Of a stretch of 64,000 nt of DNA, positions 24,261-35,200 are shown one piece after another. The translations under genes and the position numbers were made by a program. The first letter of the stretch is position 1. Every line of letters begins with the position of its first letter. Origin of the DNA: Fallopia convolvulus (lineage: Eukaryota; Streptophyta; Magnoliopsida; Caryophyllales; Polygonaceae). The notes below the pieces were generated by a model. The model was not told the DNA's origin. It saw only the letters and a list, made by a program, of their open reading frames with translations, and made no database searches. The stretch is taken from positions 31,916,679-31,980,678 of the forward strand of contig OZ024719.1 of the NCBI GenBank assembly GCA_964016875.1, given 5' to 3'.

Positions 24261-25680
24261 TAATCACTACAATATTAGTACTAGCTAGTTTAACCAACTA
24301 GTATAAATCTAAAATCGTTTTACTTAGGTCCTCTTGGCTTAAAATTTATAGGTTTGTTAAGATAAATTAGATAGTTTAATGGGTTATATTAGTTAATTAA
24401 GGAGTCTTATAATATTTCTTGTATTAGGAGAATTCTGATTACTTTTTGATTTTGGATTTGAGAGTTTATTAATTTGTACTATAAGGTTTAATAGTATTGA
24501 ATGATATTCATTAATATTATTTAGGAAATAACCTCGTTTAGTTGGATCTATGTTCTACTATTGTTGGGAATTTGTCGTTCAAGTTAAGTCGCCTAGACTT
24601 ACTTAGTTATCAATTTTGATGTGTGCTGGATGTGTAGATATGATGTGTAGATCTGTATTTTGGGATTCATTCCTATATATTATATGTGCCTATTTGAAAA
24701 TAATTTTTTATTTTGGAAAAATATAATAGATGAATATTATTCTGTAATTTATTCGGATTTCTATACATTGGCACCTAACCGATACGGCTACGATTTGGGA
24801 TAGTCAGAAAGGCAGAGACATCCCTGACTTAGTTGTATGTCAAGGAGGGCTCCTTCAAAATTACAATAAAATGTTTTGGCGAGTGCTCCCGAGGAGGCTT
24901 GACTAGGGATAAGAAGGTGAATGATGAGGGTGTGAGTGGTTCGGATAAACGGTGGAGGTCATCGTCCACTATATTGTGTAAGGCTGGAGGATGCCATGAT
25001 TGTTTAATAAATTATATATGTCGATTGAGAATTGATGAGTTGTGATTGAACTATTATTGAGACGAAAAGTGATTGAGGTGGTACTTAAGTGAAATTAATG
25101 AGTTGCGTCTTATAGTTATTATAAGTATTGTTGTACATTTTTGTTGTGGTGAATATATTATATGTGAACTATTATATTACTAGTCTTATTATGTAATTGA
25201 ATAAATATGGTTTGCTTCTGCATGTTGTATTTACTATTCAGTGAATATTGGAATTGTTAACTAAACATTCGGGGTATTGTTGTTCTTTTAGGTAATCACT
25301 CTGAAATGAATAATGCTCCAAGGAATCTTCTCCAAGTTGATGGTGAGCCAGATCGACGTGGCATGTCTTAGGATGAAGTTGGGTAAAGTTTTGTAGGACT
25401 GAATGTCTTAGGAGGCTATGTTGTTTAGTTAAGTTAGATGTTTGTAAATATTTGTTTGAGTTTAGGAGATCAGAAATGTGGGTTGTGTTTGGGTTGTTTA
25501 TGCATACATGACTTCGTTGTTACTTTTCAAGAGACATAAGTTGGATATTTTTCTTGTATTTCTCGTTGTGCCTTTGTTACAAGGTCCCACATTGTTAGAT
25601 TGTTGTCATACTAGTCTGGGTGGACCCAAGTGAGGTCCACAACCAAGTGACATTCTGGTATTTAAAACCGCGGTGTTACA
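24261..25680 (+). mobile_element. 3' LTR of element A, second part
   Basis: It continues the LTR after the LINE and matches 3,205-4,647 almost throughout. It ends GGTGTTACA at 25,680. The next bases (CTTCT) should be the target duplication, but no matching left flank exists because the 5' end of the element is lost. Confidence 0.9.
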
Positions 25681-25990
25681 CTTCTTGAGGCCATTAATCG
25701 TGGCATTTCTCGGATCCAAATTGAAGGCGGTAATTTGCAGCTGGTCAAGGCCGTTCTTTGTGACTGCGCTGCCCGTGGGAGATTGAGTTGCTACGTTTGG
25801 ACATCCACTGCTAGGTTGCCCGGTTTCAAGATTAGAGCATTTCTCATGTCATTCAGGAGTGCAATTCTATGGCGGATTCATCACTGGATCTTTCAGACGT
25901 GTTTCCTCTACCCCACTCACAACTAACTCGGGTTTATTTACCCTCATACGGCAGGATGCTCTAGGGTGACCACTAGCCTGTTAGTGGCCA
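25681..25990 (+). pseudogene. Truncated LINE RNase H fragment
   Basis: Translation gives LLEAINRGISRIQIEGGNLQ and LVKAVL, then in a shifted frame HVIQECNSMADSS. This is the signature of the RNase H-like (RVT_3) domain at the end of plant L1 ORF2 proteins. It begins exactly at the end of element A, so element A appears to have inserted into an older LINE. The N-terminal half of the domain is absent on the other side of element A. Confidence 0.75.
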
Positions 25991-26145
25991 TCGTAACCTC
26001 TTTCCTTACCCAAAACAAAAAGACGAATGTAGGCCGCCCACGTCAGAATTGTAGGGTGCCCAGGAAATTAAAGCGATAAAACCTGTCGATTTAACCAGTA
26101 GCGGAAATTTATACCGATGCATAATTTTTTTAAATATCAGGAAAA

Positions 26146-26206
26146 GGTGCAGATTCCCTCGTGGGAATCTGCACCAGTAGCGGTAGCGGAAATCGCTACT
26201 GCTACT
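26146..26206. repeat. Two adjacent near-perfect hairpins near the MULE left end
   Basis: The first has a 13-bp perfect stem (GGTGCAGATTCCC at 26,146-26,158 with 26,163-26,175) and a TCGT loop. The second follows immediately: 26,176-26,188 pairs with 26,194-26,206 in a 13-bp stem with one G-T pair and a 5-nt loop. They lie in the subterminal region and are likely part of the transposon end structure. Confidence 0.85.
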
Positions 26207-26486
26207 GCGTAATCTACATTTTGCATATTACGCGTTGACCAAGCCTGAGCAGTGTGGCAGTAATTTGGCGGAAGAGACCCGACTCGCCCTCATTTACTCA
26301 GCCTCCTCTAATTTCCTCACCTGCACTCCTTCTTCCTCATTTACTCGTACTTATTCTTCCACTTCAATCCTCCATCATAACTATATACTAAAGCGGAGGT
26401 TAAAAAATTATTAAACGACACATGTCGCTTTTAGATTGGACCACACCACCCCTTTTATTAAAATCAAACTTTGGCAAAATAATTAA

Positions 26487-26765
26487 GTTTAATATAAAGT
26501 TAGTGTAATGTATGTAAACTCTTATATCACTATAATCAATGAATATAAAATGTCATTCTTAATTTTAAACAATAATCTTTTATTTTTGGATATGATAAAT
26601 AGGAATATTATTAAAATATTTTTATGCCATATATTATACAAATATTAGGATATTTCTTTTATTTTTAGATAGAAATCATAGAATGCATATGCTAGGTTTA
26701 AACAATAAAGTTTAATATAAAGATAGTGTAATGTACATACAATCTTATATCACTATAGTTAAGTT
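26487..26765. repeat. Direct repeat of about 55 bp in an AT-rich spacer
   Basis: AAGTTTAATATAAAG followed by TAGTGTAATGTA and CTTATATCACTATA occurs at about 26,487-26,545 and again at about 26,706-26,760. The surrounding stretch 26,384-26,900 starts with CTATATACTAAAGCGGAGG, a sequence of the kind seen at some plant Helitron 5' ends, but no Helitron 3' hairpin or CTRR end was found. No gene is seen here. Confidence 0.6.
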
Positions 26766-27086
26766 TATTTTGAACGGTCTCATGTATATAATAAATTGAT
26801 AATTTTTTATCTTATTACTTATCTATTTTTATAATCAAATAAGTTATCATGTTTTGGATATTAATTTAATCCCTACAAGGTTTGAGAATACATACTAATT
26901 CTTACCTATTCCATCCTCCATTCAATCTTCCATCCTCCATTCAACATCATCAAAAATGAATTTATTGGTAAGAATTTTTAATATATAATTTCGATTTGAT
27001 TTTTAATTTTTATTGAAATTTAATTTTAATTGTTTAGTGTTTATATTTAATTATTGGTTTGTTAATTTTTGTATAGAACTGCATTC

Positions 27087-28870
27087 ATGACTGTCCAAAA
27101 CCAATACACCCCACACACCCCGTACACTCCGCATGTTAGCCCCATGGAAGGACATGGTACGTAATTTTTTTTGCGTAATTTAGGTTTCAATTATTAGTTT
27201 TAATTATCATAGTTGTAAATTTTATAATTTTTTAGAACATTAATTTTAGTTTTTTAGAATTATTTACGTAATTTTTTAGAATATTAGTTGTAATTTATGT
27301 AATATTAGTTTTATTTTTTTAGAATTATTTCTATTATTTTATATCGTAATATTAGAATATTATTAGTTTTAATTATATTGTGATATTTATGGTTCAATTA
27401 TTAGAATATTTTATATCGTAATATTAGAATATAATTAGTTTAGTTTTTAAGAATTATTTTGCATAATATATGTTATTAGTACATGTTGTGTTAATAATTT
27501 ATGTTAGTAGTGTAATATAAATATAAAATAAGTGCAGATTTAGACGACCTTTCTTCGATAAGAAATTATATGTCCAGAAGTTCTAATAATTTTGATGTTA
27601 CCCCCGATCTTTTCGCGGACACTACCCCTCTCACTGGGAGAGGTTCGACCTATGCGGCAGGTTCGTCGATACATGAGGGTTACCAATTTGCCTTACAGTA
27701 CCTGGAGTCCCATTACTTGGCCTCCCAGTACCCGGACACTCATTAAATGTGCTCCCAGTACCCGTTGGCCTCCCACTATCCGCCGACCTCCCATTACCCA
27801 TCGACCTCCCAGTACCCCCAGCTCCTAACACCTGTCCACTTTCGAATACCCTAGCTCCCAGTACCAATGTGAGCCGCCCATGTCACTTACGCTCTACACG
27901 ACCCAGAGGGTTATCATATGCCACCCAAACCCTCTTATACAAAATATTTTGCAAGATAATCCTGATATCGAAGAAGTTGACATGAATGACCCAAGTTACG
28001 ATCTCCCCGTGCATCCCGAAGGTGGATATGGTGGCAGCCATGTCGACACCTCTTTACTTACTCACTATCTCAACCATAAGGCACATTATATTTGGGACCA
28101 CCCATAGGTAAGAACAACATATAACTTTTAAAATTTGTTGAAATATTTTTTAATTGTGTTACTATCATTCAAAACTTATATATTTTTGCTATATGATTAG
28201 TGGGCGCACTCGTTGAAACTCCAACAACGGGATGGAGAACTGAAGTTCTTACAAAAGTTGGCCAAGGACAATCCAGAGGCGAATTAAATAACCCTTGTGA
28301 ATCAAAGTCGCTTGGGCCATTTGAAGGTTTGGAGATTCAAAGAACACGATGAAGCATTGGTCACTGCATTTGTAGACAGATGGCCTCCGAAAACGAATAG
28401 TTTTCATTTTTCAATGGGGAGAGATTTCCATCACATTAAACGATGTCATGAAGAAAATGCACCTGCCAATTGGTGGCATAAAGGTGAGATCGAGTCAAAG
28501 CGGTCATGACGATAACAACATACGACAACGATTGGCCTTGATGCTAAGCGTCACCATAGTAGATGTGAATAGGCAAATTTCCAATAGTGGCATCAATATC
28601 CCAGTGCTCAGGCGGCGACTAACTCAATTGATCAATCAAGGAGGGGACCCACACACCATCGCATCTTTGTACTTGTTATAATTGCTGGGGTCCACTCTAT
28701 TCTTGGACAAGTTTGATTCTGCGGTGTCATACAAATTAATACACCTTCTCGTAAACCACGAGGTGACCTCTTCATATGCATGAGGGGCTGTTACTTTGGC
28801 GTGGTTGTACAAGCAACTGGGTTGTACATCTCGCACACATGCTAAGAAAACCCATTGCTAAAAGTGTGCC
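27087..28870 (+). pseudogene. Plant mobile domain (PMD, MAIN-like) gene, degenerate
   Basis: A likely first exon (27,087-27,156, MTVQNQYTPHTPYTPHVSPM) ends at a GTACGT donor. A second begins after CAG at 27,538 and joins in frame (DLDDLSSIRNYMSRSSNNFD), but meets TAA at about 27,744 within a Tyr/Pro-rich repeat (SQYP, SHYP). From about 28,297 the PMD is visible in shifting frames: HDEALVTAFVDRWPPKTNSF, LPIGGIKV, ASLYLL, LGSTLFLDKF and GAVTLAWLYKQLG. These match the domain of MAIN/MAIL proteins and of the long form of plant PP7. Stops at about 28,288 and 28,679 and frameshifts show that it is broken. Confidence 0.7.
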
Positions 28871-29815
28871 CGGTGCAAGTAAACCCTACCCGTTCGTAGT
28901 GATCTTGGGTCTCTCTTGTCATAAATGCAAACACTTTGCTAAAGTGTGCCCAGTGTAAGTAAACCCTACCATCTCACTCAAGTGCATGTTGTACCTAAAA
29001 TGTTAATTAATTTGAATAAGTTAATGTGCAAAATTTAATATGCAAAGTAAAAACACTTTTAGTATAAATACTTACATGTTCGTTTTGTATGTCGCATCCA
29101 TAATCATAACATACGGAAATAACTTCAGCAGTTTCGACGACTTGGTATGGGCAAAGAAAAAGTCGATAATCTCGTTGCTTCCCTCCTCAGTTCGATAATC
29201 GAGATACTGCCCACTTTAAGAAATGGAGTGAGAATTGAGTTACCGTCATTGAGCTCATCTTTTTCTTCAATATCTCATGTCGAAAAGTGTATAATTGTCT
29301 CATCGATGTTGCCATGTCCGGCCACTTTTGGCGTCAATATGTCGTAACAATCTTCAGCTCACCATGTGCAACGGTTAATAGCCTTGCTTCCTCCTTTTGC
29401 TCATCGGTCAAGTGGTCAGCAAAAGGATACCCCTCCAAACTACTAGAAAGGTCGTGATTGTGGCGACCGCATTTCACACTTAGCCGCTCACGATGGGTCC
29501 TCCTGTCCCGTTGTCCAACCAACTCGAATGGGCAACCCATCTTCCTACTACATGGATTTTCCCTTAGATTATCACCAACTTGTAAGGTTTGGAAAATAGC
29601 GCTAGATTTTTCCTTCTTCTTTGGCTTGTACTCACCAGCCAGTACACATGCTAAAAGGAACCTCGTTTCCCATGAATTTTTAATGGTCAACACCATGTTC
29701 AAATTCCGTCCAATTCCACTAGCCCATTTTAGCATTAAGTTCCGATCCGGCCACTCATTATCAGATTCAAAGTGGGTAGAAAAATCAGGAAACTGTAAAA
29801 AATTGATTAAAAATT

Positions 29816-30316
29816 GGGAAATTCCTTTTGTTGCCCTTAAGGTTTTGCCTTTTCCTTTTGGTGCCCAAGAAAAAATCTTATTCCTCTTGGTACCCTTGAG
29901 GTTTTGACTTTTTCCCGTTGATGCCCCTCTCCGGTTCAAATTAGCTAATTTCAAGCTTACCATTATGTTCATCACCCTTAAATTTATAGGATTCAACTCT
30001 TAAAACACTTAAATTCATAACCAAACTACATCAATTTGAATTTTTAAACAATCCTCAATTTTAAGGGGTTGTTTACAAAATTGTTTAAAAATTCAAATTG
30101 ATGTAGTTTGGTTATGAATTTTGATGTTTTAATAGTCAAATCCTACTAATTTAAGGGTGATGAACATAATGGTAAGCTTGAAATTGGGTAATTTGAACCG
30201 GAGAGGGGCGTCAACGGAAAAAGCCAAAACCTTAGGGGTACCAAAAGGAATAAGTTTTTTTTCTTGGGCACCAAAAGAAAAAGGCAAAAACTTAAGGACA
30301 CCAAAAGGAATTTCCC
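29816..30316. mobile_element. Palindromic Mutator-type MITE, 501 bp, perfect 9-bp duplication
   Basis: The element is almost entirely a long inverted repeat: each arm is roughly 230 bp and starts GGGAAATTCCTTTTG. The arms meet near 30,066 around GGGGTTGTTTACAAAATTG. It is flanked by TTAAAAATT on both sides (29,807-29,815 and 30,317-30,325), the 9-bp duplication typical of Mutator transposition. It has no coding capacity. It inserted at the 5' part of the transposase pseudogene of the surrounding MULE. Confidence 0.93.
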
Positions 30317-30319
30317 TTA

Positions 30320-30600
30320 AAAATTTTAGAGCATTAAAATATTAATTGCATATAACAAATGTTTAATTATAAAGCTTATAAAAATTACGATTATATAATT
30401 ATAAAACAATTATAAAATATTAAAATTAAACCATTTCTACTCAACTAATTTAACAATTATAAAGTATTAAAACTAACAACTTCTACTCAACTAATTTAAC
30501 AATTATAACAACTATAAAACTGAAAAATTACTAAATAACTATATTTAACTAATAAATAATTATTAAATAATAAAACTAACACTCGGAGTTGCATACCACA
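30320..30600. other. AT-rich spacer within the MULE transposase gene
   Basis: The sequence is low-complexity, rich in AATTATAAA motifs, with a short direct repeat of ACTAATTTAACAATTATAA near 30,440-30,510. It is probably an intron of the transposase, because a GTATGC donor lies at its upstream side on the - strand. No other feature is visible. Confidence 0.5.
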
Positions 30601-31134
30601 TCTTCATTTTGATGTCCATTATATGGCATTCCGTCTACACCGTTGTCTTCATCCACGTGTTCTTCGTTTAGTTTAATCGGATTAGAACTAGAATGCCCAT
30701 GCCCATGCCCTTGCCCTCTAAAATAGGACCAAAAACCCGACATTATTCTAGCTCGGACTTGCGGTGAAATTTGAGATGGCGAAAGAATTTGCGCGTGTGC
30801 ACCGGCGCCTTCCCGGTTAAATAGCGCGTTTCACCCCGTATGGCCCTGAGTGGCGGTAACAATTACCGTTACTGGTTCCTTTTTTACCATACCGGTAGCG
30901 GTCACTCCTATCATTACAAACAAAGATAAAAAAAATTTTTACCCGGTTCTCCATTGGAGATATTTACTATATACCTGTTGCAGTACACACGATTGCTAGC
31001 CTCTTACAATTTTTTTTTTAAATCTTAGCGGTAGATTTTACCGCTAACATAAATCCTAGGCGCCCTACAACTCTAAAGGGGACGCCTAAGTCCGCGAAAA
31101 TAAAATAGTAGATTACTACCTTATCAAAAAACGG

Positions 31135-32088
31135 TCGATTGACCGAAAACCACCCTTATAATAGGGCATATTGCAGAAAACCACCCGCATAATAGGAAAT
31201 TACTTAAAACCACCCATATCAAGCACTCCGTTAGCATATAACCACCCCACCTTATTTCTGTCCAAAAATCTGTTAAATTAACTTTTATCCTCTTTTTCAG
31301 TATATTTTTATCTTTTTAAAACAAGAAATAGAATAAAAAATAAATATAAAAAATAAACCCTAAATTTCAATGTCACCCATTTGGATTGAGATTTGTTCTT
31401 CCTGTTTTACCTGCTTCTTCCTCTTCACGACCTTGCCTCTACATCTCAAGAACACTATGCTCCTTCCTCTACCAAAGCTTCTATCCTAAACAAATAATTT
31501 CAATAATGGCAAATGGCGAATGGCGGCGCCAAGTGAGACCATAATCTTCGTTGAGGTGCAATCAGTGCCAGATTTCTCGTCGACGAGGAACAAGGAGAAC
31601 CCAAGGCCGACATTGATGAACCATGTAATGGAGAAGTCGGCTATTCCGCACTTATGCCGATTTCTTCGAAGATTTACAACGGAAAGTTGAACCACAAATT
31701 GATGGATTTGAACATGGAATCACAAAAAGATTCAATTGATGAATTTGGGAAATAGGGTTCAATTTGGGGATTTCGGTGGCGGTGTAATTAGAAGCTTTTG
31801 GCTGATGGTGAGATACAAAAGCCATAGAGGAGGAGGTCAAAACCCCCCCCGAATTAATTTCCTTAATTTTTTTACAATTGCTTTTCCGTTTTATTTAATC
31901 TTTTAAGATAAAAATATAATAAGATATGACACGTTGAATATTGGGGCTAGTTAACGGAATGTTTAACAGAAAATTGAATGTGGGTTGTTATATGCTAACG
32001 GAGTGCTTGATATGAGTGGTTTTAAGTAATTTCCCATTATGCGGGTGGTTTTCTGCAATACGCCCTGGTGGTTTTCGTTCAATTGGCA
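31135..32088. mobile_element. MITE with long (about 120-bp) terminal inverted repeats next to FLIP
   Basis: Left arm 31,139-31,257 and right arm about 31,963-32,085 are inverted copies. They share GAAAACCACC, GTATTGCAGAAAACCACCCG (one base differs on the left), AAATTACTTAAAACCAC and CAAGCACTCCGTTAGCATAT. A-rich flanks on both sides hide the target duplication. The 0.7-kb interior contains a non-repetitive GC-richer block (31,380-31,840) with no recognised protein; it may be captured host DNA. The right end lies about 155 bp before the FLIP start codon. Confidence 0.85.
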
Positions 32089-32242
32089 AAAAAAAATTCG
32101 TTTCATTTTTTCTAGGAAGTAGTGTCCAAACCATAATAAACGCCCGTGGAAGGCAAAAGCTGAAGCCAACAAAAAAAAAACTGAAGCCAAAAACCCTACG
32201 GGCGAGACGAGGTTCAAAAGTTTGGGAAAAGAAAGAGAAGAG

Positions 32243-35200
32243 ATGGAGAATGATGAAGATTTGAAGAAGCTTCTTATATCAATCAAATTATCGGAAGTAC
32301 GTTTGCTCACATTTGCCTACGATTTCAATCTCTAATTCTGATTTCTTCTTCAAATTCATATTGATGCTCTACCTCCATTTATCCATCCCCCCTACCTAAA
32401 ATCACTTGCAACTGGTGGATTCTGGACACTACATTCGTATTACCTAAAATCACTTGCAGCTTTGAATTTTCTCAAAGTAAAGCTTTTATAAAATTGTTAT
32501 AATTTGGACTTATAGGTTGTTTGAATTAGAACATGTTCATTTCATGTTAGACATACAATGCTTCGGATGACAAGTTATGAATGAGAATGCATTATCCTAT
32601 GATACAAGATAGAAGTTTGTTTTCGTACTCACAATGTCTCATTGGTTTTGAACTATGAGATTCTATAAGTCTATATCCTGTTACTTCCATGTATTATAGA
32701 AATAGTCCTTGAAAAGAAAGAGAAATCATCAATTTACAACATATTCCACTTGTAGGTTCAAGGTTCAAATAATTGATTGGAAGAAGGGGGTTGCCTCATT
32801 AAGTTCGGGGCCTGATTTTGTGTCCTCTCAATGTGATCAAGCTTTTGAGTTGTCAATTGTCACTGCTTGCTGTTATGTCATATTGACGATCATATGTGAC
32901 CTTGTTGATATGTACTGCTGAACTTTGACATGTTATAGGTTGTTGAGGATCGTATTCAATTGCTTACACAGCTTGGGGCTTTTCAACTGCTAAAGGAATC
33001 AGATCTGGCTTCAGTGCTTGAATGTCTTACAGTATCTAATTTTGGTTTCGTCTATTTTTTGTGTTGTGTAATCAATCACAACTTCTCATCATCTAGTGTT
33101 CTGAATGCATTATCAGTTCTTAACATCATTAGGCAGACAGACACTGAATATGTCAGTCTTTTGTAATGTGCACTGTTCAGTGCCTTTTTACATGAGTTTC
33201 AAGATCCCCGCTTATGAGTGCTCATAGATGGAGACATGCACAAATGTTTTCCAAGTAACACCGTCCACTTAAAATAAATCTTCTGATTAGTTACCTTCAA
33301 TATCCATGATTTCTCTCACGAAATGTAGATAATGTCAGTTGCAAAGGCATTTATAGACTAGTGAAGTTTTCAGGATGTTGAAACACTTCACAGTTGGTAG
33401 CCTAGTTACTCCTTATCTCTAATCTAGTGATTGATTTGAAACCATGCTTGGATAAATAAATTGGTTTTAGGAAACAATGATGGTAAAAAGAAGGCAACAC
33501 TGGCTATTACTTGCATTGATCATTTTCTGTTCAATATGAATTTTTTTTTCACTTCTATGTTTACCTCTGCTATCTATGAACTGTTTCTGTGGATTGTATA
33601 GTCCTTGACAGAAGATTGGGCACTATGGGATGATTTTACATGTTTGGATTTATCCCAGTGCACACTGAACAAAACAGTATTGCATGTTGCTGCAATTTAC
33701 CTCAAATCAGAGGCAACTGTGTGTCTAATATTTTTCCTATCTCTGGGGGCTAAGGTGTGCATTTCATTTATGATTCATTGGTGTTGTGAACTTGTGTTAA
33801 TCAACTTCTCTCTTAATACATCATCTATTACTTTTTAGGCTAGTCTATGGTGTGGAAAACATCTGAAGATGACACTCACACCAACTGGTGAGTCAGAAGA
33901 GGAGGAACATGGCAGCCTTTTCTTTCAGGTATTCATAATTGCGTGCTAGTTTTCTAGGCTTTTTTGCTCTTAGTATGTGATAGGAATATAGGAATATGAT
34001 TTATGAGTTCTATCTAATGTAAATATTTATCAATCTATTGCATTTGTTCATTCGTTAAGTTGTAGTTCTTGATCTTTCTGTTCAACTTTCATTTTACACA
34101 TTGGAGGAAACTGGTTCTCCAGTTTCAATTAAGTGACTTCAAGGATTTGTTACATATATGGTTACCATTCCTTGCCTTCATGATGTCTTCTCTTTTTCGA
34201 TCAATAAATTATATTATATAGGCCTATAAGAATGTTTAAAATAAAGGTGGGTTTAGAGCTTATTACAAAATTACTGTTAAGTTTTTACCGGTCACAAGCT
34301 TTTGATTCCTTAGAGCATGCACAATGCAGTCTTTAAACTACTTAGGTGGCATATCTTATTAAAAAAAAATTCACTTTATGTTTAGCTATGAGTTTATGGG
34401 GTTGGTGGTTTTCTTACTCCTACTAGAAACCTCAAGACCTTATCTATTTCTTTTTCGCCTTAATTTTCATGGGAACAAATATATAGATAAATGAGTTGCT
34501 TAATTATTCAGCAAAGATAGAATGGGTTAAAATCCCTAACATGGGTTTATGTGATGCATATGACCTTATGATTGTCTCTTATTTTTGTAACCGTAAATCT
34601 TGTGTATTGTTTGTTATAATGCTTCTATTCTGAGCATTTGTGGTTGCTTTTGGGATTCTTGACTGTGCTGATGCATAAAATTGTCTCTGTTGTTGCAAGC
34701 TGGTGATTTTTTTAATCTAAATTCCATTTTTTTTTGCAGTTGATTTTGGAGCTATTGGAATTTTCTGTTGTTTGCTTCTCACGAGTCAGCACAAGCCCCT
34801 TATTTGATGATGAGGTGCTGAAAGATACTCTTGAGAAATTCATTCTGGAAGTATTGAACTTAGTAAAGGAGTTAATTGCAGAGATTAAGGTATATCACCT
34901 GTGGATTTTGTTTTTTGAAATGGTTGTGTATTCGAATGTACTTAAACAACATTTGGCAGAGTCTAGAATAGGATTGTGTGGCTTAATGAAATGGAGCATG
35001 CTGGCAAGATTCAAATGTAGAAACTTGTTCACTCGCTCATAGGTTTTAGCTGTTTCATGTAATCATGTGAGTTAGGCAAACAATCGATTGACTTGCATCC
35101 TTATCCCGTTTGTAGTGAAAAGCTTTATTCACCTTGTGAAAGAATAAAGCAAGTGGTTAACAACTTAGCTTCCTAATTCATGGATTATGTAATGAGTTTG

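Larger units (their letters stand above)
29065..30742 (-). pseudogene. MURA-type MULE transposase pseudogene, N-terminal part
   Basis: The likely start is at 30,742 (MSGFWSYFRGQGHGHGHSSS), with a plausible GTATGC donor near 30,603. The main segment (about 29,790-29,340) contains ESDNEWPDRNLMLKWASGIG, CPFELVGQRD and VKCGRHNHDL, the zinc-finger-like region before MULE transposase domains. A shifted continuation to about 29,065 gives HTKSSKLLKLFPYVMIMDAT, matching the start of the MULE catalytic domain with its first aspartate (MDATYKTN). The rest of the domain is missing and the PMD gene lies beyond. A 501-bp MITE interrupts the gene at 29,816-30,316. Confidence 0.78.
26015..31100. mobile_element. 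Decayed Mutator-like element (MULE) with PMD gene and transposase pseudogene
   Basis: The two ends share an imperfect inverted repeat. The left (about 26,020-26,100) reads GAATTGTAGGGTGCCCAGG and later AGCGATAAAACCTGTCG. The right, on the - strand from about 31,090, reads GAGTTGTAGGGCGCCTAGG and AGCGGTAAAATCTACCG. Between them lie a PMD-type gene on + and a MURA-type transposase on -, in opposite orientation. Exact termini and the 9-bp duplication expected for MULEs were not resolved. Plant-mobile-domain genes captured by MULEs are known in several plants. Confidence 0.7.

Noticed and set aside
26384..26900. Possible Helitron beginning CTATATACTAAAGCGGAGG
   Set aside because: A 5'-end resemblance only; no 3' hairpin, CTRR terminus or Rep/helicase coding was found, so it was not called.
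29458..29907. 149-codon + strand frame
   Set aside because: It is antisense to the MULE transposase pseudogene, which carries the recognisable motifs.
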